Positions 6,449 through 14,866 of a DNA stretch of 35,690 nt are shown here, in pieces (the stretch's first letter is position 1; every line of letters begins with the position of its first letter). The notes below the pieces were generated by a model that was given only the letters and a program-made list of their open reading frames with translations, ran no database searches and was not told the origin of the DNA. The stretch is taken from assembly GCA_903825465.1 (NCBI GenBank), contig CAIKAR010000004.1:1-35690 (forward strand), given 5' to 3'. A program made the translations under genes and the position numbers. The DNA is from an uncultured Hyphomicrobiales bacterium. Lineage in GTDB: Bacteria > Pseudomonadota > Alphaproteobacteria > Rhizobiales > Beijerinckiaceae.

Positions 6449-7180
6449 ATGCCGAACAGTTTCCCCGACCTGAAGGGCCGCCTGGTCAGGACCCGCGGCG
6501 CGCGGGCGGCCATGGCCGTGGGCCTGGCCCTGTCGATGGGCGGTTGCGCTGTCGATCGGCTGGCGACCGCCACGACCACTCCCGCGCCGGACTATTGGAA
6601 CAACCATCCCATCGAGATGACAGAGGCGCCGTCATGGCTTTCCGTGTTCCCGGGGCCGGGCCGGATGGACCGCGCGACGGAAGCGCGGCTCAAGCAGTTC
6701 GCCAAGGAGTTCAAGGAGTCCGGCGTCGGGCAAGTCGAGGTTCTGTATCCGCAAGGCGCCTCCAACGAAGCCTCGCTCCGTTCGGCCTTGCCGGAGATCA
6801 GGCGCGTTTTGGGCGCCGCGGGTGTTTCCGGATATCTGAGCGTGGGCAACTACCAGCCGAAGTCGCCCGACGCGGCCCAGCCGATACGTCTGGCGTTCCG
6901 CGCGCTGCGCGCCCGCGTCGCCAACAAGTGCGGCGAGTGGCCGACGGATCTCGCCTCCGCCGGTTCTCTCGATGGTTGGCAGAACCGGCCCTATTGGAAC
7001 TTCGGTTGTTCGTATCAAAACATGATCGCCCAGCAGGTCGACGATCCCCGCGACTTGGCGGCGCCCCGCGCCGACACGCCCATCGATGTCGAAATGCGTC
7101 GACGCGCCATCGAAAAGGTGCGCTCCGGCAGCGATCCCACCACAGGCTGGTCCGTTTCGGTCGGAGGCGTCGCAGGCTGA
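6449..7180 (+). CDS. cpaD: Pilus biogenesis lipoprotein CpaD (243 aa)
   Basis: A CpaD-family protein, an outer-membrane lipoprotein that assists the CpaC secretin. The N-terminus is basic, then AAMAVGLALSMGGCAVDRLA at about residues 21-40. The Cys is the probable lipid-modified residue, though the lipobox (MGGC) is imperfect. The mature part shows NNHPIEMTEAPSWLSVFPG, typical of CpaD, and a cysteine-containing C-terminal domain (NKCGEWPTDLAS; YWNFGCSYQNMIAQQVDDPR). The open frame extends further upstream into cpaC; ATG 6449 is chosen because it gives the lipoprotein signal. It ends in TGATG with cpaE, pointing to translational coupling. Confidence 0.9.
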   Translation: MPNSFPDLKGRLVRTRGARAAMAVGLALSMGGCAVDRLATATTTPAPDYWNNHPIEMTEAPSWLSVFPGPGRMDRATEARLKQFAKEFKESGVGQVEVLYPQGASNEASLRSALPEIRRVLGAAGVSGYLSVGNYQPKSPDAAQPIRLAFRALRARVANKCGEWPTDLASAGSLDGWQNRPYWNFGCSYQNMIAQQVDDPRDLAAPRADTPIDVEMRRRAIEKVRSGSDPTTGWSVSVGGVAG

Positions 7181-8454
7181 TGCTCGAACATCACGAAATC
7201 CACGTCATCGACCCCGAGCGGGCGGATTCCGCGCACGCGCATATCGCGGCGGTGCCCCGCATATCGCTTCAGGCGTTTTGCGAGACCGCGGAGATTTCCG
7301 CCGTGATTCAGGAAACCATTGTGGACCGGCGCATGCAGAAGGCGCATGTGAAGGTCAACATGGGCGGTTCCACGTCGGCCGTGGAGGCCTACAGGTCGGC
7401 GCCGACGCCGAACGTCATCGTCGTCGAGTCGACCGGCGACCGGCGCCAGCTGGTCGCGCATCTCGACGAGCTCTCCGAGTTTTGCGACGCGGGAACGAAG
7501 GTCGTCGTCGTCGGCAAGCTCAACGACATCGGTCTGTACCGCGAACTCATGGCGCGCGGCGTCAGCGAATACCTGATTTCGCCGTTTGGCGCGCTCGACT
7601 TTATACGCGCGATTTCGGAGCTTTACGCCGCGCCCGGCGCCGCCGCGCTGGGCCGCGTGATCGCGTTCTACGGCGCCAAGGGCGGCGTCGGCGCGTCGAC
7701 CATCGCGCACAACGTCGCCTGGTCGATCTCGCGCGAATCGGAGCTCGCCACGATCGTCGCCGACCTCGACCTTGGCTTCGGCACCGCGGGCCTCGACTTC
7801 AACCAGGATCCGCCGCAGGGCATCGCGGACGCGATCTACGCGCCCGACCGCCTGGACGCCAACCTCGTCGACAGGCTTTTGTCTAAATGCGCGGAAAAGC
7901 TCAGCCTGCTGGCGGCGCCCGCGACGCTCGACAAAGTCTACGACTTCGAGGAGTCGACCTTCGACGCGCTGCTGGACATCCTGCGCGCGAGCGTTCCGAT
8001 CGCCGTCCTGGACGTTCCGCACGTCTGGACGGCCTGGTCGCGGCGGATGCTCATCGCCGCCGACGAGGTCGTCATTGTTTCGGCGCCCGACCTCGCGAAC
8101 TTCCGCAACGTCAAGAACGTCGTCGACACGCTGCGCGCCGTGCGGCCCAACGATTCCAAGCCGAAGCTCGTTCTCAACAACGTCGGCGTTCCGAAGCGCC
8201 CTGAAATATCCGCCGCCGACTTCGCGAGCCAGCTCGACCTTCCCGTGACGGCGATCATCGGCTTCGATCCCAAGCTGTTCGGCACCGCCGCCAACAACGG
8301 CCAGATGCTCGGCGAGGTCGAGCGCGGGTCGAAGCCTGCGCTGATCATGTCCGAACTCGCGCGCGCCATCCTCGGACGCGTCGAAGCCAAGCCCGCCAAG
8401 CGGACGGGACTGCCGCCGCTCATCGAAAAGCTGTTGCGGAAAAAGGCGTCGTGA
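7180..8454 (+). CDS. cpaE: Pilus localisation ATPase CpaE/TadZ (424 aa)
   Basis: A ParA/MinD-superfamily protein that places Tad pili at a site in the cell. An N-terminal receiver-like domain (about 70-150; VIVVES where phospho-acceptor regions lie, so probably not phosphorylated) precedes a MinD-type ATPase. The deviant Walker A GAKGGVGAST is at about 162-171, DLDLGFGTAGLDFN follows, and the C-terminal part ends in basic residues. The start ATG at 7180 overlaps the cpaD stop by one base; longer upstream versions in this frame are shadows of cpaD. Family length is about 400-430. Confidence 0.93.
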   Translation: MLEHHEIHVIDPERADSAHAHIAAVPRISLQAFCETAEISAVIQETIVDRRMQKAHVKVNMGGSTSAVEAYRSAPTPNVIVVESTGDRRQLVAHLDELSEFCDAGTKVVVVGKLNDIGLYRELMARGVSEYLISPFGALDFIRAISELYAAPGAAALGRVIAFYGAKGGVGASTIAHNVAWSISRESELATIVADLDLGFGTAGLDFNQDPPQGIADAIYAPDRLDANLVDRLLSKCAEKLSLLAAPATLDKVYDFEESTFDALLDILRASVPIAVLDVPHVWTAWSRRMLIAADEVVIVSAPDLANFRNVKNVVDTLRAVRPNDSKPKLVLNNVGVPKRPEISAADFASQLDLPVTAIIGFDPKLFGTAANNGQMLGEVERGSKPALIMSELARAILGRVEAKPAKRTGLPPLIEKLLRKKAS

Positions 8455-8471
8455 CCTGCTCCGGATCGAAA

Positions 8472-8487
8472 GGCGCCCCGGGGCGCC
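8472..8487. repeat. GC-only perfect palindrome between cpaE and cpaF
   Basis: The 16-bp sequence ggcgccccggggcgcc is a perfect palindrome located 17 nt after the cpaE stop and 17 nt before the cpaF start. It has no T-run. In mRNA it could form a short hairpin between the two cistrons; it could also be chance in such GC-rich DNA. Confidence 0.6.
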
Positions 8488-8504
8488 GCAAGTGGTGAGG
8501 CGAC

Positions 8505-9923
8505 ATGTTCGGTAAGCGATCAACGGCGGCCGCCGCGGCGCCTGCGCCGGCGCAGCGGGTCGCCGCCCCGGGCGCCGCGCCCCCGCCGGCTCCCTCGCCC
8601 GTCGCGAGGAGCGAAGCCCCCGCCGAATCCAGGCGGTCGGACGAGTATTACGTCACCAAGAGCATGGTGTTCGGCGCGCTGATCGAGGCCATCGACCTGT
8701 CGCAGCTTTCCAAGCTCGGCGGCGAAAGCGCCCGCGAGGAAATCCGCGACATCGTCGGCGAAATCATTTCGATCAAGAACGTCGTGATGTCGATCGCCGA
8801 GCAGGAGGACATGCTCGACGACATCTGCAACGACGTCCTCGGCTACGGCCCGCTCGAACCGCTCCTCGCGCGCGACGACATCGCCGACATCATGGTCAAC
8901 GGCGCCGCCCGCACCTTCATCGAAGTGAAGGGGAAGATTCAGCTCACCAACATCCGCTTCCGCGACAACGCGCAGCTGATGAACATCTGTCAGCGCATCG
9001 TCAGCCAGGTCGGCCGGCGCGTCGACGAGTCGTCTCCCATCTGCGACGCGCGCCTCGCCGACGGCTCCCGCGTCAACGTCATCGCGCCGCCGCTTGCGCT
9101 CGACGGGCCCGCGCTCACCATCCGAAAGTTCAAGAAGGACAAGCTGACGCTCGATCAGTTGATCAACTTCGGCGCGATTTCGCCCGAGGGCGGCGAGATA
9201 TTGAAGATCATCGGCCGGGTGCGCTGCAACGTGCTGATCTCGGGCGGCACGGGTTCCGGCAAGACCACGCTTCTGAACTGCCTGACGAACTACATCGACG
9301 ACGACGAGCGCGTCATCACCTGCGAGGACGCGGCGGAGTTGCAGCTCCAGCAGGCGCACGTGGTGCGGCTGGAAACGCGGCCGCCCAACCTCGAGGGCAA
9401 CGGCGCGATCAACATGCGCGACCTCGTCAAGAACTGCCTGCGCATGCGGCCCGAGCGGATCATCGTCGGCGAGGTGCGCGGACCCGAGGCGTTCGACCTT
9501 TTGCAGGCGATGAACACCGGCCACGACGGCTCGATGGGCACGCTGCACGCCAACTCGCCGCGCGAGGCGCTGAGCCGCCTCGAATCCATGATCACGATGG
9601 GCGGCTACTCGCTTCCAGCCAAGACCATCCGCGAGATGATCGTCTCGTCGGTGGACGTCATCATCCAGGCGGCGCGGTTGCGCGACGGTTCGAGGCGCAT
9701 CACGCACATCACCGAGGTGCTGGGCCTCGAAGGCGACGTGGTCATCACGCAGGACCTGTTCCTCTACGAGATCGTCGGCGAGGACGCGGGCGGCAAGCTG
9801 ATTGGCCGGCACCGCTCCACCGGCATCGGCCGGCCGCGTTTCTGGGAGCGCGCGCGCTACTACGGCGAGGAAAAGCGGCTCGCGGCGGCGCTCGACGCCT
9901 CCGAAGCGGCGCCCAAAAGCTAG
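8505..9923 (+). CDS. cpaF: Pilus assembly ATPase CpaF/TadA (472 aa)
   Basis: The cytoplasmic hexameric secretion ATPase (VirB11/GspE family) that powers Flp pilus assembly. An Ala/Pro-rich N-terminal tail (about 1-40) precedes the N-terminal domain ([20 protein letters not shown] at about 110-130). The catalytic domain follows, with Walker [11 protein letters not shown] at about 246-255, the Asp/Glu boxes ([10 protein letters not shown]) and Walker B region [13 protein letters not shown]. The His box is [20 protein letters not shown] gtggtgagg ribosome binding site precedes the ATG. Length and motifs are complete. Confidence 0.97.
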   Translation: MFGKRSTAAAAAPAPAQRVAAPGAAPPPAPSPVARSEAPAESRRSDEYYVTKSMVFGALIEAIDLSQLSKLGGESAREEIRDIVGEIISIKNVVMSIAEQEDMLDDICNDVLGYGPLEPLLARDDIADIMVNGAARTFIEVKGKIQLTNIRFRDNAQLMNICQRIVSQVGRRVDESSPICDARLADGSRVNVIAPPLALDGPALTIRKFKKDKLTLDQLINFGAISPEGGEILKIIGRVRCNVLISGGTGSGKTTLLNCLTNYIDDDERVITCEDAAELQLQQAHVVRLETRPPNLEGNGAINMRDLVKNCLRMRPERIIVGEVRGPEAFDLLQAMNTGHDGSMGTLHANSPREALSRLESMITMGGYSLPAKTIREMIVSSVDVIIQAARLRDGSRRITHITEVLGLEGDVVITQDLFLYEIVGEDAGGKLIGRHRSTGIGRPRFWERARYYGEEKRLAAALDASEAAPKS

Positions 9924-9949
9924 CGTCGGGAATTGGTTGGAGCGGCGAA

Positions 9950-10939
9950 ATGGATTTCACCACCTTAGCCATCGCGGGCCTCGCGACGATCGCGATCGGC
10001 GCGCTGTTCCAGGTGTTCGTGTACCCCTATCTTTCGGGCGACGCGCGCGCGGGCAAACGTCTTGGCCAGATCGCGTCGGACACGCCGTCGTCGAGGCCGG
10101 GCGGCAAGGCGGCCGACCGCTCGCAGGACTCGGACAAGCGCCGCAAGCAGGTCGCCGAGAGCCTGAAGGAAATCGAAAAAAAGGGCTCGTCGAAGAGGGT
10201 TTCGCTGGAAGGCAGGCTCAAGCAGGCCGGCCTCGCCTGGCCGAAGTCGAAGTTCTTCATGTTTTCGGGCGTCGCCGGCGTGGCGACCGCCGCGTTGGCG
10301 TATTATTTGTCGGACAACTTCCTGTTCCTTCCAATCGGCCTGGTGGTCGGCGGCGTCGGCCTGCCGAACTGGGCGCTCGGCAACATGAGGAAGCGCCGGC
10401 TCGCTAAGTTCATCAACGCCTTTCCCGACGCGGTCGACATCATTATCCGCGGCGTGCGCGCCGGCTTGCCGCTGGGCGATTGCCTGCGCGTGATCGCCGG
10501 CGAGTCGGCGGAGCCCGTGCGTTCCGAATTCCGCCTGATCATCGAATCCACGGCGATGGGGCTGCAACTCGGCGAGGCTGTCGAAAATCTCTACGAGCGC
10601 GTGCCCGTCCAGGAGGCGAATTTCTTCTCGATCGTCATCAACATCCAGTCCAAGGCAGGCGGCAACCTGTCGGAGGCGCTGGGCAACCTGTCGCGCGTGC
10701 TGCGCGACCGGAAGAAGATGAAGCAGAAGGTCACGGCGATGTCGCAGGAGGCCAAGGCGTCCGCGGGCATCATCGGCGCGCTTCCGTTCTTCGTCACAGG
10801 CGCCCTGTATCTGACGAGCCCCGCCTATATCTCGCTTTTGTTCACCAATCCGACCGGACGCATGATCGTGTTCGGCTGCCTCGTCTGGATGCTTTTCGGA
10901 ATCCTGACGATGAAGAAAATGATCAACTTCGACATGTGA
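9950..10939 (+). CDS. tadB: Inner-membrane platform protein TadB (329 aa)
   Basis: A GspF/PilC-type (T2SSF) membrane protein forming, with TadC, the platform on which CpaF works. An N-terminal helix (about 4-25) is followed by a charged cytoplasmic stretch (RRKQVAESLKEIEKKGSSKR) and helices at about 104-121 and 124-145. The T2SSF domain is at about 160-290 (INAFPDAVDIIIRGVRAGLP; FSIVINIQSKAGGNLSEALG), and two C-terminal helices end in MKKMINFDM. A gttggagcgg ribosome binding site precedes the start. It lies between cpaF and tadC in the usual order. Confidence 0.95.
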   Translation: MDFTTLAIAGLATIAIGALFQVFVYPYLSGDARAGKRLGQIASDTPSSRPGGKAADRSQDSDKRRKQVAESLKEIEKKGSSKRVSLEGRLKQAGLAWPKSKFFMFSGVAGVATAALAYYLSDNFLFLPIGLVVGGVGLPNWALGNMRKRRLAKFINAFPDAVDIIIRGVRAGLPLGDCLRVIAGESAEPVRSEFRLIIESTAMGLQLGEAVENLYERVPVQEANFFSIVINIQSKAGGNLSEALGNLSRVLRDRKKMKQKVTAMSQEAKASAGIIGALPFFVTGALYLTSPAYISLLFTNPTGRMIVFGCLVWMLFGILTMKKMINFDM

Positions 10940-10951
10940 AGGCCCACGACG

Positions 10952-11926
10952 ATGTTCGACGCCATAAGCGAACGGATCAACGACCCGCAGTTCCTGTTGT
11001 CGCTGATGTTCGCGATCGCGGCCGCGGCGACCGTGCTCGGCCTTGCCATGCCCTACATGGAGCGCGACACGCTCGGCGGCCGCATGCGCGCGGTGTCTGT
11101 CGAGCGCGAGCGCATCCGCCAGCGCGAGCGCGAACGCCTCGGCATGACGCAGACCAAGGCGAACCTCCGGCAGGAATCGGGCGCGGTGGTGCGCAACCTC
11201 GTGGAAAAGCTCAGCCTGACAAGCTGGCTGGGCACTGAAAAGGCGAAACTGCAACTGGCCCAGGCGGGCTTCCGCGGGCAGAAGGCCGAGCAGGCGTTTC
11301 TTGTCGGCCGCCTGGTCGCGCCGATTGTCCTGTTTTTGTCGACGCTGGCCTACGTGTTCCTGATCAATCCGCCGGACTGGTCGATCCCGCTGCGATTCAC
11401 GGCGGCGCTCGTCGCGGCCTATCTCGGCATCAAGATGCCGGAGGTGTACCTCAACAACACCATGACGAAGCGGCAGGTGTCGATGCGGCGGGCGTTTCCC
11501 GACTCGCTCGATCTGCTGCTGATATGCGTGGAATCCGGCATGTCGATCGAGCACGCGTTCCGCAAGGTCGCGGGCGAGATCGGATCCGCCTCCGTGGCGC
11601 TGGCCGAGGAATACACCTTGACGACCGCCGAGTTGTCCTACCTGCAGGACCGGCGCGTCGCCTACGAAAACCTCGCGATCCGCACGGGTCTCGACGGGGT
11701 CAAGCAGATTGTCACCGTGTTGATCCAGTCGGAGCGCTACGGCACGCCGCTCGGCTCGGCGCTGCGCGTCGTGTCGCAGGAGAGCCGGGACAACCGCTTG
11801 ATGGAGGCGGAAAAGAAAGCCGCCGGGCTGCCGCCGAAATTGACCGTGCCGATGATCATTTTCTTCCTGCCCGTGCTTTTCTTCGTCATTCTGACGCCCG
11901 CGGGCATTCAGATCTCGCACGCCTGA
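10952..11926 (+). CDS. tadC: Inner-membrane platform protein TadC (324 aa)
   Basis: The second T2SSF-domain platform protein. It has an N-terminal helix (about 14-36), a charged coiled stretch rich in Arg/Glu (VERERIRQRERERLG), helices near 115-155, and the T2SSF domain from about 170 (RRAFPDSLDLLLICVESGMS; VLIQSERYGTPLGSALRVVS). A C-terminal helix (VPMIIFFLPVLFFVIL) follows. It starts 12 nt after tadB, with a gaagg ribosome binding site. It is the last plus-strand gene of the locus; tadD meets it tail to tail after 22 nt. Confidence 0.95.
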   Translation: MFDAISERINDPQFLLSLMFAIAAAATVLGLAMPYMERDTLGGRMRAVSVERERIRQRERERLGMTQTKANLRQESGAVVRNLVEKLSLTSWLGTEKAKLQLAQAGFRGQKAEQAFLVGRLVAPIVLFLSTLAYVFLINPPDWSIPLRFTAALVAAYLGIKMPEVYLNNTMTKRQVSMRRAFPDSLDLLLICVESGMSIEHAFRKVAGEIGSASVALAEEYTLTTAELSYLQDRRVAYENLAIRTGLDGVKQIVTVLIQSERYGTPLGSALRVVSQESRDNRLMEAEKKAAGLPPKLTVPMIIFFLPVLFFVILTPAGIQISHA

Positions 11927-11948
11927 GAGGCGCGCCGGCGGCCGGGTT

Positions 11949-12878
11949 TCAGTTGGCGAGCGCGGCCGCGCCGGAAGCCCGGGCCGCCGGAGCTGCGTTG
12001 TCGTCGGGGGCGCGCGCGGCGACGCTGTTTCCCGAGCCGTTCGGCGTTTTCACGGACGCGGTTTTCGTTTTGTCGAGGCCGCGCAGGTCGCGCCACGAGT
12101 CCGATTGAGCGGCCATGCGCTTGACGGCGTTGACGTTGGCCGCGGCCTGTTCGGGCGAGGTGTCGCGGGCGCCAAGTTGCTCGGCTTCGGCGTATTTGCC
12201 TTCCAGCGACAGAACCATCGACAGGTTCTGACGCACCCGCGAGTCGGCGCGCGGGCTTTCCGCCGCCTGCCGCAGCGCCTGTTCGGCTTTCGGCAGCTCC
12301 TTGGTGAGGGTGTAGGAAAGCCCCAGGTTCGACAACACGCTGGGTTCGCCGGGCACGATTTTAAGCGCCGCGTTGTAATAGCTCCGCGCGGTGGCGTGGT
12401 CGCCGAGCCGGTCGGCGACGGCACCCTGGGCGGAGAGGATCGTCCAGTTGGGATTGTCGGGCGAATGGGCCCGCGGCAACACATCCGCCGCCTCCTGAAG
12501 GCGTCCGGCGTCGGCCAGCGCCTTGCCGTAGGCGCCGAGAATTTCCTTGTCCTGCGGGTTTTTGATCGCGATCCCTTGCAGCACGGCGACGGCCTGCGCG
12601 AATTGCGAGCGTTGGCGCAGGACAGCCGCGTAGCTGATCGCGGTGTTCTTGTCTTGCGGATTTTCGGTGTAGCGCTTCGACAGCGCGTTTGCGTCGCGTT
12701 GCAAGGCGGCGTCGCGGCCGGCTCCATCGGGAATGGAACCCGTCACATCGCCGCTGTTGAGGGTCTTGCATCCGGCCAGACACAGCGACAACGCCATGAC
12801 TCCGAGAACCCCCGACGCTCCGCGCCAAAGCGGCGAAATCGAACGGCTGACGGCGCGGGAGTGGGCGTTTCGCGGCAT
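11949..12878 (-). CDS. tadD: TPR lipoprotein TadD (309 aa)
   Basis: An outer-membrane-anchored tetratricopeptide protein (TadD family), thought to act as a pilotin-like assembly factor for the secretin. A basic N-terminus, a hydrophobic segment (VLGVMALSLCLAGC, about 26-39) and a perfect lipobox LAGC are present. TPR-like units occupy about 75-245 (KRYTENPQDKNTAISYAAVL; YYNAALKIVPGEPSVLSNLG; AEQALRQAAESPRADSRVRQ). The tail is low-complexity Ala/Ser-rich. I take the ATG at 12878 because it gives the lipoprotein signal; an open frame runs further upstream but crosses the intergenic region and the start of the next gene. A CtrA-like box lies 65 bp upstream. Confidence 0.9.
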   Translation of the reverse strand: MPRNAHSRAVSRSISPLWRGASGVLGVMALSLCLAGCKTLNSGDVTGSIPDGAGRDAALQRDANALSKRYTENPQDKNTAISYAAVLRQRSQFAQAVAVLQGIAIKNPQDKEILGAYGKALADAGRLQEAADVLPRAHSPDNPNWTILSAQGAVADRLGDHATARSYYNAALKIVPGEPSVLSNLGLSYTLTKELPKAEQALRQAAESPRADSRVRQNLSMVLSLEGKYAEAEQLGARDTSPEQAAANVNAVKRMAAQSDSWRDLRGLDKTKTASVKTPNGSGNSVAARAPDDNAAPAARASGAAALAN

Positions 12879-12943
12879 TTTCCGACCATCGCAAAAGGCG
12901 GCGCTGGAGGGCGCTCGGGCCTTGGAGAAATAAACGGTTAACC

Positions 12944-12958
12944 TTAATGGTTTCTTAA
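12944..12958. promoter_or_regulatory. Perfect CtrA consensus box between tadD and the aminopeptidase
   Basis: TTAA-TGGTTTC-TTAA is an exact TTAA-N7-TTAA match, with a further overlapping TTAACC half-site just left of it (12938-12943). It lies 65 bp upstream of the tadD start on the minus strand and 26 bp before the aminopeptidase start on the plus strand, so it could act on either. Compare the near-matches before cpaA and cpaB. Confidence 0.55.
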
Positions 12959-12984
12959 TAGCCACCATTCCGGAGAGAGATGAG

Positions 12985-14382
12985 ATGCCTGATCTGATCG
13001 TGAAGAAGGCGGCGGGCGCGCGGCCCATTTGGTTTGCCACGAAGCAATCGTGGCCCGCGGTTCGCGCGGCGTTGCCGCCAGCGGCGGCGGCTTTCGCGGA
13101 CGCCAACGGCTTCACGCCGACAGCGGGGCGCTATCTGGCGCTGCCATCGCCGCAAGGCGACATCGCCGGCGTCCTATACGGCATGGGCTCGGACGAGGCG
13201 CGCCATATCGACCCGCTGGCGCCGGGCAGGCTCGCGGGGCTCGCGCCGGAGGGCGTTTACAAATTCGCCAACGATCCCCCCGGCGGTCGGCGCGCGCGCG
13301 AACTCGCCGCCCTTGGCTGGGCGCTGAGCGCCTACAAGTTCACACGCTACAAAAAAACGGACGCCGCGTGGCCGCGCCTCGTCGCGCCCGAAGGCGTCGA
13401 CGCCGCGCGCGTCGAAAGCGTGGCCGGCGCGATGGCGTTGGCGCGCGACCTCGTCAACACGCCGGCCAACGACATGGGCCCGGAGGCGCTCGAAGCGGCG
13501 GCGACCGCGCTCGCGCGCCAGCACAAGGCGGCGTTTTCCGTTGTCCGCGGCGACGATCTCCTGAAGCGTAATTTTCCGCTGGTTCACGCCGTCGGCCGCG
13601 CCGCGAAACAGCCGCCACGCCTGTTCGACATGATCTGGGGGTCGAAGAAGGGCCCGCGCGTGACGCTTGTCGGCAAGGGCGTCTGCTTCGACACCGGCGG
13701 GCTCGACATCAAGCCGTCGAGCGCGATGCTGCTGATGAAGAAGGACATGGCCGGCGCCGCGACGGCTCTGGCGCTGGCGAAGATGGTCATGGACGCGAAG
13801 CTGCCCGTGCGCCTGCGCGTGCTGTTGCCGATCGTGGAGAACTCGATCGCTGGCGACGCGTTTCGGCCGGGCGACGTGTATCCGAGCCGCAAGGGCCCGA
13901 CCGTCGAGATCGGCAACACGGACGCGGAGGGCCGGTTGATCCTCGCCGACGCGCTGGCGCTGGCGGACGAAGAGGCGCCGGAACTGCTGTTTGATTTCGC
14001 CACGCTCACCGGCGCCGCGCGCGTCGCGCTGGGCCCGGACCTGCCGCCATTCTACACGATGGACGACGCGCTCGCCGCCGACATTTCCGCGCACGGCGCC
14101 GCGGTCGCCGACCCCGTCTGGCGGCTGCCGTTGTGGGAACCTTACGGCGCGCTGCTCGACGGGAAAATCTCCACGCTCAACAACGTGTCGACTGGACCTT
14201 TCGCTGGCTCGATCACGGCGGCGCTGTTTTTGCGGCGCTTCGTCGAAAAGGCCCGCGCCTGGGTTCATTTCGACATTTACGGATGGAACCCGTCGACGCG
14301 GCCGGGACGGCCGGAGGGCGGCGAGGCCCAGTCCGCGCGGCTTTTGTTCGACCTGCTGGAAGAGCGCTATCCGGCGGCGTGA
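12985..14382 (+). CDS. M17 leucyl aminopeptidase family protein (465 aa)
   Basis: A cytosolic two-metal aminopeptidase of the PepA/PepB family that trims N-terminal residues from peptides. The divergent N-terminal domain spans about 1-145. The catalytic domain holds all expected ligands: Lys231 in GKGVCFDTGG, KKDMAGAA, and NTDAEGRL at 311-318 with Asp313, Glu315 and Arg317. NTPANDMGPEAL and the C-terminal DIYGWNPSTRPGRPEGGEAQ are also typical. The length (465) is near the PepB-like type, a little shorter than E. coli PepA. A ggagagagatgag ribosome binding site precedes the ATG. Confidence 0.95.
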   Translation: MPDLIVKKAAGARPIWFATKQSWPAVRAALPPAAAAFADANGFTPTAGRYLALPSPQGDIAGVLYGMGSDEARHIDPLAPGRLAGLAPEGVYKFANDPPGGRRARELAALGWALSAYKFTRYKKTDAAWPRLVAPEGVDAARVESVAGAMALARDLVNTPANDMGPEALEAAATALARQHKAAFSVVRGDDLLKRNFPLVHAVGRAAKQPPRLFDMIWGSKKGPRVTLVGKGVCFDTGGLDIKPSSAMLLMKKDMAGAATALALAKMVMDAKLPVRLRVLLPIVENSIAGDAFRPGDVYPSRKGPTVEIGNTDAEGRLILADALALADEEAPELLFDFATLTGAARVALGPDLPPFYTMDDALAADISAHGAAVADPVWRLPLWEPYGALLDGKISTLNNVSTGPFAGSITAALFLRRFVEKARAWVHFDIYGWNPSTRPGRPEGGEAQSARLLFDLLEERYPAA

Positions 14383-14487
14383 CGGCCGCCGTGAAATCCG
14401 CGGCGCGGTCGAAAGCGATGTCGCGAAAGTCAAGTCTTGAAAATTTCGCCGCGAGGGCGGACAAGCCTCGACGGGGGCTCCGACCTC

Positions 14488-14862
14488 ATGGCGCGATCAA
14501 TGGCGTTCGACATTTCACACGACGATTCCCTGGCGCTTCTGCGCGACATTTCGCTTCGGCTTGTGCGCGGCGCGAAGCCGAACAACCTTCCCGATTTCAC
14601 GGTTCGCCAGCTCGCGATGTTGACGACGATCTACCTCGAGGCGCCGCCGCACACGGTCAGGGGGCTGGCCGGCGCCCTCGGCGTCGCCAAGCCGGTTGTC
14701 ACGCGCGCGCTCGACGCGATGACGAAGCACGGGCTGGTCGACCGCCGCCGCGACGAGGCGGATCGCCGCAACGTGATCGTGCATCGCACGGAGAAGGGAA
14801 CCACGGCCGTCGCGAGCCTCGCGGGCGTGTGCCAGAATTGCCGTCGCGACGCCGCGGAGTAG
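14488..14862 (+). CDS. Small MarR-family winged-helix regulator (124 aa)
   Basis: A transcription factor, probably a dimer. The winged helix-turn-helix is clear: PNNLPDFTVRQLAMLTTIYL, then HTVRGLAGALGVAKPVVTRA as HTH, and GLVDRRRDEADRRNVIVHRT as the wing with the DxRDxR-like pattern of MarR. Start ATG 14488 is preceded by a gggg-containing stretch; ATG 14500 is a second option, and the open frame reaches upstream only through a TTG. It is short for MarR because the C-terminal dimer helix is cut. The NlpC gene starts 4 nt after its stop, so it probably shares a transcript with that gene. The ligand is unknown. Confidence 0.85.
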   Translation: MARSMAFDISHDDSLALLRDISLRLVRGAKPNNLPDFTVRQLAMLTTIYLEAPPHTVRGLAGALGVAKPVVTRALDAMTKHGLVDRRRDEADRRNVIVHRTEKGTTAVASLAGVCQNCRRDAAE

Positions 14863-14866
14863 CGGG

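Noticed and set aside
11949..13115. Longer TadD version starting inside the aminopeptidase gene
   Set aside because: It would overlap a divergent gene and lose the clear lipoprotein signal that begins at ATG 12878.
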